A stretch of 51,436 nt of DNA from Rhodospirillaceae bacterium (GTDB taxonomy: Bacteria; Pseudomonadota; Alphaproteobacteria; Rhodospirillales; Rhodospirillaceae), in the NCBI GenBank assembly GCA_004297485.1, contig SCTM01000109.1:1-51436 (forward strand). Reading direction: 5' to 3'. How positions within the stretch are numbered: the first letter of the stretch is position 1; the number at the start of each line of letters is the position of its first letter. Below, piece after piece: positions 43,644 through 51,436 of the stretch. The notes under the pieces were generated by a model. That model saw only the letters and a program-made list of their open reading frames with translations, did not search any database and was not told where the DNA came from. Position numbers and translations under genes: made by a program.

Positions 43644-43706
43644 GCGTCAGTCGCAGCGGACGGAATTAGTCTCCACCTGATATCCATCCAGAGTACGCAA
43701 ACGCCC

Positions 43707-44627
43707 ATGGTCCGCGCCTCAATTCGTGAAACCGGCCAACGCCTGCGCACAGCGGCGGATGCGGCGGCGTCCAATCTGCCGCCGCTTTTGGTCGCCGCGC
43801 GTCGCATCGCCGCCACGGTAACGTTGGGAAGCCACGGCCGACGCCGGGCCGGGCCGGGCGAAGCCTTCTGGCAATTCCGCCCTTATTCCCGCGACGATAC
43901 GCCGCAATCCATCGATTGGCGCCAGACCGGAAAACTCGATGTGGTGTTCGTGCGCGAGCGGGAATGGGTCGCCGCCCAGACCGTGGCTCTGTGGTGCGAC
44001 TTATCACCCTCAATGCACTATTCCTCTCACCGCAATCTGCCGACCAAAGCGGAACGTGCCGCCGTCCTCGCGCTGGCTTTGGCGGAGTTATTGGCGGAGG
44101 GCGGCGAGCGGATCATGCATCTGGCCGCCGACGGTCAACCCACGCCGGCCGCTTCGGGACGTGTCGCGGTGGCGCGCATGGCCGACGGCCTCAGCGCCAC
44201 CTTGGCGCGGGCCGCGACCGCGACCGACAACCGCATACCCCAATTCATGACGCCCCTGCCGCGTCACAGCACAATCGTGTTGATCGGCGACTTCCTTTCG
44301 CCGCTGGAGGACATCGGCGCCAGCCTGCGCAACCTCGCCCGGCATGGCGCCATCGGTCATCTCCTTCAGGTGCTCGATCCCGCCGAGGAAACCTTGCCGT
44401 TCTCGGGCCGTGTCCGCTTCGTCGGCCTTGAGCAGGAAGGCGCGACGATCGTCGAGCGCACCGAGAATGCACGCGCGACTTATCTCGAACGTCTCACGGC
44501 CCATCGCAACGGCTTGAAACAAATAGCCGCACAAGCAGGGTGGAGTTTCGCCGTCCACCATACCGACCGCGCGCCGCAAACCGCCCTGGCCGCCTTGCAT
44601 CAGACTATCGCAAGCTACCGGCGATGA
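43707..44627 (+). CDS. DUF58 domain protein
   Basis: 306 aa. DUF58 is found beside MoxR and vWA genes. GEAFWQFRPYSRDDTPQSID and WRQTGKLDVVFVREREW form the DUF58 core. The following ALWCDLSPSM holds a DxSxS metal motif of vWA type. No membrane helix is evident, so it is probably cytosolic and may bind the downstream membrane proteins. It starts 63 nt after moxR and ends 7 nt before the next gene. Confidence 0.88.
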   Translation: MVRASIRETGQRLRTAADAAASNLPPLLVAARRIAATVTLGSHGRRRAGPGEAFWQFRPYSRDDTPQSIDWRQTGKLDVVFVREREWVAAQTVALWCDLSPSMHYSSHRNLPTKAERAAVLALALAELLAEGGERIMHLAADGQPTPAASGRVAVARMADGLSATLARAATATDNRIPQFMTPLPRHSTIVLIGDFLSPLEDIGASLRNLARHGAIGHLLQVLDPAEETLPFSGRVRFVGLEQEGATIVERTENARATYLERLTAHRNGLKQIAAQAGWSFAVHHTDRAPQTALAALHQTIASYRR

Positions 44628-44634
44628 GGTCCCT

Positions 44635-47418
44635 GTGCTGACCTTGGGTTCGCTCACATTCCTGACGCCGACGGTGTTGATTGCCGCCACGGCACTGCCG
44701 GTCGTCTGGTTGTTGCTGCGGCTGACACCACCGGCGCTGCGCCGCCTGGATTTTCCCGCCGCGCGCCTGCTTTTCAATTTGCCGCCGACGGAACGCGCGA
44801 GCGCTCGCACGCCGCCATGGCTGGTCGCATTGCGCATCGGTCTCCTGCTGCTGGCGCTTATCGGTCTCGCCGACCCGGTACTGACGGCAAATCGCGACGA
44901 CGAAACCGGACCACTGGTGATCGTCATGGACGACGGATGGGCCGCCGCCACGCGCTGGGACAGCCGCATTCAAGCCGTGCGCAGCCTGTTGGAACGCGCC
45001 GAACGTCACGGCCGGACGGCGGCATTGATCACCACGGCGCCGACCGCCATGGCGAAGCCGTCTCCGAAAATCATGCCGGCGCGCGAGGTCCTGGCCCACG
45101 CCGCCACGATTCGTCCGCAGCCTTGGCCCGCCGACCGCGCCGCGGCTGCCGCACAATTGCAAGCGCTGGTTACGGGCGGACCCGCCGAAGTCGCGTGGAT
45201 CACCGACGGTGTCGCCACAAGCAATGACGATAAGATGATTGCCGCCCTCCAACGCTTTGGACCGGTGACGGTGATCGATGCCGGCGACAGCGACGCCCCG
45301 CTCGTACTCGCGCCCCCACGCCGCGCCAGCGACACCGAAGTCACGGGTCGTATCGTCATGAATCTCCGGCGCGTGGTGGAAGACAATGCCGCTCCGGACG
45401 CCTTTGCCGTGCGCGCCATCGACAAGGACGGCCATGTTCTCGCCCGGACAACGATAACCATGGAACAGGGCATGCGCGACGGGACCGGAACCCTTGAAAC
45501 CCCGCCTGAGTTGTCGAACCGCATCGCCCGCTTCGACGTAGAGGGCCATCCCGGTGCCAGCGCCACCGTGCTCGCCGATGCCCGCTGGCAACGACGCCCC
45601 GTGGGCATCGCCAGCACAAACGCCAACGGGATTTCCGCGCCTCTCCTCGAGGACGCATTTTACATCCGCCAAGCGCTCGCGCCCTTCGCCGAGGTCCGTG
45701 ACGGCGATCTGGACGCGTTGCTTTCGCGGCCCCTCGCCGTGCTGTTCATGGCCAGTGGTGGCCGCGTACTGGATTCCGAAATCGAGCGCGTGACGCGGTG
45801 GGTCGACGGCGGCGGCATCCTCGTGCGCTTTGCCGGTCCGGGTCTCAACGACAATGTCGACCCCCTGCTGCCGGTGCGCTTGCGGTCCGGCGGCCGCAGT
45901 TTCGGCGGCGCATTGTCGTGGAGCGAGCCGGCACACCTCGCGACATTTCCCGATGCGTCGCCGTTCAAGAACATGACGATCCCCACCGACGTGACCATCG
46001 CCACCCAGGTTCTTGCCGAGCCGACGCCCGATCTCCCGGGAAAGACCTGGGCAAAGCTCAGCGACGGCACACCCTTGGTCACCGCCGAGCGGCGCGGCCA
46101 GGGATGGGTGATCCTGTTTCATGTGACGGCCACGCCCGAGTGGTCGAGCCTGCCCATGAGCGGCCTGTTCGTGGATATGCTGCGCCGGGTGGTGGACCTG
46201 AGCGCGGGCGTCGCGACAACGGACGAAAGCAGTGACGCGACGAATATGCTGCCCCCACTTCAACTGCTCGACGGGCTTGGGCATTTGACCGCGCCCGATC
46301 CCACCGCGCACGCCCTCCCCGCCAGCGCCTTCGCCGCCGGCAAGGTTGGGCCCGCCCTTCCGCCAGGTCTTTATGGCGCACCCGGAAGTACGACCGCTTT
46401 GAATCTGTCGCCGGGACTGGAAAATGCCGCACCGATTCAAGCCCGGCCCAGCAGCGCCCGGCACGTCACTTTTGACGGCATTGCCCAAGAGCAGGCGCTC
46501 AAACCCTATTTCCTGAGCGCGGCGTTGATACTGTTGCTCCTGGATCTGGTGATCAGTTTTATTCTGCGCGGCCTCGTACCCACGGTCGCGCGCCGACTAC
46601 CGGTCGCGGGCGTCGTCGGCGCCATGGCGCTGATCGCGGCCACGCTCTTATATAGCGGAGCACGCGCGGCGGAATCGAAAGCGACCCCGGCGATCGACCC
46701 GAATACGGCCGCGGCGATCCTGGAAACGCGGCTTGCCTATGTGATCACCGGCGACGGCGTGGTCGATCATGTCGCCGCAACCGGCCTGAGCACCCTGACC
46801 CGCATCCTCGCCGCCCGCACGTCCGCCGAGATGGCGCAGCCGGCGGCCATTGACCTCAATGCGGCCGGCCTTTCCGCCGATAGCCTCTCGCCCTACCCGC
46901 TCATCTACTGGCGCGTCAGCGCGAATCAGTTGCCGCCAAATCCCAAGGCCGCCGCGGCCGTGAGCGCCTATTTGCACCGCGGCGGCATGGTCATCTTCGA
47001 CGCGCCGGAGCAAGCCGGCGCCGTCGGCGGTCACGGTGCCGGTGCCCGCCTTGAGAATATTCTGCGCACCATCGATCTGCCGCCGCTGGTCGCCATGAAC
47101 AGCGACCATGTGTTGACCCGCAGTTTCTATCTGCTCAAAGGGCTGCCGGGGCGCTTCACGGACGGCATGATCTTTGTGAACAGGGGCGCGGCCACCACCG
47201 ACGGCGTGTCCTCGGTCATTGTCGGCGGCAACGACTGGGCGGCGGCTTGGGCGCGCGATGCCAACGACCTGCCCATGTACGCGATGGTGCCCGGGGGTGA
47301 GACTCAACGGGAGATGGCTTATCGCGCCGGCGTCAACATGGTGATGTACGCCCTGACCGGCAACTATAAGTCGGACCAGGTGCACTTGCCCGCCATCATG
47401 CAGCGGTTGACTCAATGA
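44635..47418 (+). CDS. DUF4159 protein with BatA-like N terminus
   Basis: 927 aa. The N terminus has two helices (about 10-27 and 65-83) with the BatA motif LWLLRLTPPALRR-type spacing. The vWA-like region begins LVIVMDDGWAAA, in which the usual DxSxS is missing, so metal binding is doubtful. Two further helices lie at about 625-670. Residues about 695-925 form DUF4159 (ETRLAYVITGDGVVDHVAAT, YPLIYWRVSANQLPPNP, YLHRGGMVIFDAP). It starts with GTG 44635 and overlaps the next gene by ATGA. Role unknown, related to aerotolerance/cell-envelope Bat systems. Confidence 0.85.
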   Translation: MLTLGSLTFLTPTVLIAATALPVVWLLLRLTPPALRRLDFPAARLLFNLPPTERASARTPPWLVALRIGLLLLALIGLADPVLTANRDDETGPLVIVMDDGWAAATRWDSRIQAVRSLLERAERHGRTAALITTAPTAMAKPSPKIMPAREVLAHAATIRPQPWPADRAAAAAQLQALVTGGPAEVAWITDGVATSNDDKMIAALQRFGPVTVIDAGDSDAPLVLAPPRRASDTEVTGRIVMNLRRVVEDNAAPDAFAVRAIDKDGHVLARTTITMEQGMRDGTGTLETPPELSNRIARFDVEGHPGASATVLADARWQRRPVGIASTNANGISAPLLEDAFYIRQALAPFAEVRDGDLDALLSRPLAVLFMASGGRVLDSEIERVTRWVDGGGILVRFAGPGLNDNVDPLLPVRLRSGGRSFGGALSWSEPAHLATFPDASPFKNMTIPTDVTIATQVLAEPTPDLPGKTWAKLSDGTPLVTAERRGQGWVILFHVTATPEWSSLPMSGLFVDMLRRVVDLSAGVATTDESSDATNMLPPLQLLDGLGHLTAPDPTAHALPASAFAAGKVGPALPPGLYGAPGSTTALNLSPGLENAAPIQARPSSARHVTFDGIAQEQALKPYFLSAALILLLLDLVISFILRGLVPTVARRLPVAGVVGAMALIAATLLYSGARAAESKATPAIDPNTAAAILETRLAYVITGDGVVDHVAATGLSTLTRILAARTSAEMAQPAAIDLNAAGLSADSLSPYPLIYWRVSANQLPPNPKAAAAVSAYLHRGGMVIFDAPEQAGAVGGHGAGARLENILRTIDLPPLVAMNSDHVLTRSFYLLKGLPGRFTDGMIFVNRGAATTDGVSSVIVGGNDWAAAWARDANDLPMYAMVPGGETQREMAYRAGVNMVMYALTGNYKSDQVHLPAIMQRLTQ

Positions 47419-49484
47419 CGGCGGCAATCACGTTCTCGCCCACCGTACCACTGCCATTGTTGATGGCGTTCACTGCAATGGCCGCGGCGCTGCTCGTCTA
47501 CGGCGGACTGCGACGAGCGCGCGGGATTGCTCTGCGCGCGATCCCCATGCTCGTGCTTATTATCGCCCTCGCCGATCCGATTCTTATGCGCGAACACCGC
47601 ACACCCCTGGCGGATGTCGCGGTGGTGGTGGTCGATGAGACCGGCAGCCAGAAGCTTGGCCAGCGCATGGAACGCACGACCAAGGCCGCAGGCAAGCTAG
47701 CCGCCGAACTTACCACACAGCCCGATCTGGAAGTGCGCACCGTGCATGTCACCGGCGCGAACCAGGATGGTACACAGCTGTTCACAGCCCTGAACGCGGC
47801 CCTCGACGATGTCCCGGCGCAGCGCCTTGCGGGGACGATCATGATCACCGACGGCCAGGTTCACGACACGCCGACACCATCGGTTCACGCACCGTGGCAG
47901 GGCGCGCCTGTGCATGTCCTCCTGACCGGAGATCGCGGCGAGCGCGACCGGCGCATCCGCATCGAACGCGCGCCGGACTTCGGCCTGGTGGGGCAGACCG
48001 CCGCGGTGCGGGTGAAGATCGAGGACACCGGCGCACCGCCGGGCGCGGAGGTGCCGGTGACCGTGCGGCGTAACGGAACAGAGCCGCAGACGCTCACGCT
48101 CCCGGTGGGCGGCTCCAGCGATCTGCCGGTGACAATCGCCAATGTCGGCGCGAATGTCTTCGAGATCGACGTGGCACCCCGCGACGGCGAGTTATCCCTC
48201 GCCAACAACCACGCCCTGGTGTCCGTCACCGGCGTGCGCGACCGCTTGCGGGTGCTGCTCATTTCCGGCCAGCCCCATGTGGGCGAACGGGCCTGGCGTA
48301 ACCTGCTCAAGTCCGATCCGAACGTCGATCTCGTGCATTTCACCATCCTGCGGCCGTTGACCAAGGACGACGGCACGCCCATCAACGAACTTGCCCTGAT
48401 CCAGTTTCCCTACACCGAACTGTTCGAGGAACAGCTTCACGATTTCGACCTCGTGATCTTCGATCGCTATAGCCGCCGCGGTCTGGTGCCGTTTCAGTTC
48501 ATGCCGAAGATCGTGGACTACGTACGCCACGGCGGCGCGGTGATGCTGGCGGTGGGGCCCGAGTACGCGGATTCCTATTCGCTCTACAACAGCCCGTTGC
48601 AAAGCATCCTGCCCGCCGCGCCCACGGGTCAGGTGTCGGAGCAACCTTTCCGGCCGCAAATCAGCGCGCTGGGCGCGCGCCATCCGGTGACGGCGGAGCT
48701 GACCGGCGCCTTCGCCAACGACGCCGGCAATGCGCCGACGTGGGGCCGATGGTTGCGCCAGGTCAACGTCGGCACACCCAGCGGCGAGACCGTGATGACC
48801 GGCGCCAACAATGAGCCGCTCCTGGTTCTCGACCATGTCGGCAAGGGCCGGGTTGCGCTTCTGCTCAGCGATACCATCTGGCTGTGGGGTAAGGATTTCG
48901 ACGGCGGCGGTCCACAGGCGGAGTTATTGCGCCGCGTCTCCCACTGGCTGATGAAGGAACCGGAACTGGAAGAGGAATCCCTCACGGCCGAACCCCACGG
49001 CGACGATCTGGTGATCACGCGCCATAGCGTCGCGACCGATGAGAAATCCGTGACGGTGACCAAGCCGGCCGGCGGCGATGAGACCGTCGTACCCCAAGAC
49101 GCGGGACGGGGCCGCTTCGTCGCCAAGCTGACAAGCGCAGCACCTGGACTTTATCGCATGACCGACGGCGAACACACGGCGGTGGCGGCGGTGGGGTCGC
49201 CCAATCCATTGGAGAACTACGACGTGGTGACCACCGATGCGAAGGTCGGGCCCGTGGCCGAAGCAACCGGCGGCGGCGTCTATTGGCTGGGAGACGGCGA
49301 TGCGCCGGCCGTGCGACGGGTCGCCCCGGGACGCACAGCCCATGGCGCGTCTTGGGTTGGCGTGAAAGCCAACAAACAATCCGCCGTCACGGGGGTAACA
49401 CAAGTTCACCTCGCGCCCGTGGCCCTGCTGCTGGCGGCGCTCATGGCCGGCGCCATGCTGGCCTGGTGGCGGGAAGGACAGTGA
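47415..49484 (+). CDS. Large membrane protein with glutamine amidotransferase-like domain, Bat-cluster type
   Basis: 689 aa. Two N-terminal helices (about 14-33 and 40-57) and one at the C terminus (LAPVALLLAALMAGAMLAWW) frame a long periplasmic part. VAVVVVDETGSQKLGQR carries a DETGS motif close to the DxSxS metal site. The middle (RVLLISGQPHVGERAWRNLL, DLVIFDRYSRRGLV, YVRHGGAVMLAVGPEY) looks like the class I glutamine amidotransferase-like fold often found in these clusters, without a visible catalytic Cys. It completes the MoxR-DUF58-DUF4159 operon. Function unknown. Confidence 0.8.
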   Translation: MTAAITFSPTVPLPLLMAFTAMAAALLVYGGLRRARGIALRAIPMLVLIIALADPILMREHRTPLADVAVVVVDETGSQKLGQRMERTTKAAGKLAAELTTQPDLEVRTVHVTGANQDGTQLFTALNAALDDVPAQRLAGTIMITDGQVHDTPTPSVHAPWQGAPVHVLLTGDRGERDRRIRIERAPDFGLVGQTAAVRVKIEDTGAPPGAEVPVTVRRNGTEPQTLTLPVGGSSDLPVTIANVGANVFEIDVAPRDGELSLANNHALVSVTGVRDRLRVLLISGQPHVGERAWRNLLKSDPNVDLVHFTILRPLTKDDGTPINELALIQFPYTELFEEQLHDFDLVIFDRYSRRGLVPFQFMPKIVDYVRHGGAVMLAVGPEYADSYSLYNSPLQSILPAAPTGQVSEQPFRPQISALGARHPVTAELTGAFANDAGNAPTWGRWLRQVNVGTPSGETVMTGANNEPLLVLDHVGKGRVALLLSDTIWLWGKDFDGGGPQAELLRRVSHWLMKEPELEEESLTAEPHGDDLVITRHSVATDEKSVTVTKPAGGDETVVPQDAGRGRFVAKLTSAAPGLYRMTDGEHTAVAAVGSPNPLENYDVVTTDAKVGPVAEATGGGVYWLGDGDAPAVRRVAPGRTAHGASWVGVKANKQSAVTGVTQVHLAPVALLLAALMAGAMLAWWREGQ

Positions 49485-49488
49485 TACG

Positions 49489-50583
49489 ATGACCGAGACA
49501 CTTGGAACCCCACCCGCCGAGCGCCTGCCCGTGACTCTGCTCACGGGGTTTCTCGGCGCCGGCAAGACGACCCTGCTCAGCCATTTGATCCGCGACCCGG
49601 CCATGTCCAATGCTGCCGTCATCATCAACGAGTTCGGTGCTGTCAGCCTTGACCATGACTTGGTCGAACGCGTGGACGACGACATTGTCGAAGTCAGCGG
49701 CGGCTGCCTGTGCTGTACCGTACGCGGCGACTTGGTACGGGCGCTTCACGATCTGATGCTCAAGCGCACACAAGGCCAGATCAAAGCCTTTGATCGGGTT
49801 GTGATCGAGACGACCGGATTGGCCGACCCGGCACCGATCCTGCAGACCTTCATGACGGACCCGCTGGCGTTCGACAAATTCCGGCTCGACGGCGTGGTGT
49901 GCGTGGTTGACGGCGTCAACGGCGACGGAACGCTCGACGATCACGAGGAGGCCGTGAAGCAAGCGGCCGTGGCCGACCGTATCCTCCTCACCAAGACCGA
50001 TCTCCCCGAAGCCGCCGCGTATAGCACCGCCCTTTCCGCACGGTTGAAACAGCTCAATCCCGGCGCGACCTTGCTGCCGGTCGCCCACGGCCGCATCGAT
50101 GCGAGGCAGATTCTCAACGTCGGTCCGTTCGATCCCGCCGCCAAGGGCGCTCAGGTCGAGGACTGGTTACGTGCTGAGGCTTATGGCCACGGCGATCACG
50201 CCGGGCATGAGCATCATGACCACGATCATGCGCATCACCCCGACGTCAATCGCCATGACGCCCATATTCGCGCCTTCTGCTTTGTGCGTGAAACGCCGGT
50301 CAAGATCGAGAGTCTGCAGTTTCTATTGCAGCTTCTGGCCACCATGCGCGGACCGGACCTGCTTCGGGTCAAAGCCATCGTCAACGTGGAGGGCAACCCG
50401 GACACACCCGCGGTGATGCATGGCGTGCAGCACGTGCTTCATCCGGTGACATGGCTGAAGGCGTGGCCCAGCGACGACCGGCGCACACGCGTGGTGTTCA
50501 TCGTCCGCGACATCACGGAAGACCAGATCACGGGGCTGATGGAGAGCCTCGCTGACGACGATCTTGCCGCCGCGACAGGCTGA
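49489..50583 (+). CDS. CobW/COG0523 family GTPase with His-rich linker
   Basis: 364 aa. COG0523 proteins are metal-handling GTPases for zinc, cobalt or nitrile-hydratase metallation. The Walker A is LTGFLGAGKTTLLSHLIRDP, the metal motif GGCLCCTVRGD, and the guanine motif LLTKTDLPE. A His-rich stretch at about residues 231-247 (HGDHAGHEHHDHDHAHH) is a typical metal-binding linker before the C-terminal CobW_C domain. It begins 4 nt after the previous gene and is convergent with ccrM. Confidence 0.93.
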   Translation: MTETLGTPPAERLPVTLLTGFLGAGKTTLLSHLIRDPAMSNAAVIINEFGAVSLDHDLVERVDDDIVEVSGGCLCCTVRGDLVRALHDLMLKRTQGQIKAFDRVVIETTGLADPAPILQTFMTDPLAFDKFRLDGVVCVVDGVNGDGTLDDHEEAVKQAAVADRILLTKTDLPEAAAYSTALSARLKQLNPGATLLPVAHGRIDARQILNVGPFDPAAKGAQVEDWLRAEAYGHGDHAGHEHHDHDHAHHPDVNRHDAHIRAFCFVRETPVKIESLQFLLQLLATMRGPDLLRVKAIVNVEGNPDTPAVMHGVQHVLHPVTWLKAWPSDDRRTRVVFIVRDITEDQITGLMESLADDDLAAATG

Positions 50584-50591
50584 ACACGGCC

Positions 50592-51436
<845 letters not shown>

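Noticed and set aside
44605-46488. 627-codon minus-strand frame opposite the DUF4159 gene
   Set aside because: Same reasoning; no start signal or known motif, and operon context supports the plus strand.

Overview
The window looks like a chromosomal segment of a GC-rich alphaproteobacterium, most like Rhodospirillales or a related order. The main evidence is gene order and content: petA-petB-petC beside trmL, pgsA-moaD-moaE, ubiK-ybjN-proC divergent from lgt-midA-pgeF, prs-rplY-pth-ychF, a MarR/OmpR/EnvZ trio like petP-petR, a COQ9/TetR-like protein and a CcrM methyltransferase. These are inferences from sequence alone; no database search was run.

Layout. 0-10 kb: a fused two-ATPase ABC subunit, a DUF1800/DUF1501 pair with one Tat signal, a fused HyuA-HyuB (5-oxoprolinase-type) enzyme, then a folM-like reductase with folB. 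9.9-10.4 kb: a 501-bp non-coding stretch with an AT-rich core, DnaA-box-like sites and several perfect inverted repeats. 10.4-13.8 kb: uvrC, an intergenic repeat, pgsA, moaD, moaE. 13.8-14.8 kb: a brnT-brnA toxin-antitoxin pair with an apparently leaderless promoter, and a SnoaL-like gene broken by an amber codon. 14.8-19.1 kb: ilvE, the MarR/response regulator/kinase set and a DinB protein. 19.1-24.6 kb: a surface-glycan or glycolipid module (FkbM methyltransferase, a GT-C-like membrane protein, a methyltransferase and a methyltransferase-GT2 fusion). 24.7-35.6 kb: housekeeping genes for proline, ubiquinone, lipoprotein maturation, PRPP and translation. 35.9-38.5 kb: the cytochrome bc1 operon. 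38.9-42.5 kb: trmL, a candidate small RNA, cca, DUF6111, NUDIX and DUF1285 genes. 42.6-49.5 kb: a MoxR/DUF58/DUF4159/large membrane protein operon resembling Bat/aerotolerance clusters. 49.5 kb to the end: a CobW-type GTPase and the C-terminal part of CcrM, which runs off the right edge.

The features least explained by known gene families are non-coding. (1) At 39410-39597 there is a run of five stem-loops; at least three expose C-rich loops, and two unrelated stems carry the identical 8-nt loop TCCCCCCG. This suggests an undescribed anti-Shine-Dalgarno type sRNA. (2) At about 10000-10344 there is an origin-like intergenic region. (3) A dispersed palindromic (REP-like) element family occurs at 20-98, 24622-24677, 25390-25418, 26318-26375, 38710-38774 and 38797-38873. 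Two half-copies bracket proC as near-perfect 29-bp inverted repeats.

No tRNA, rRNA, CRISPR array, transposase or prophage gene was recognised.
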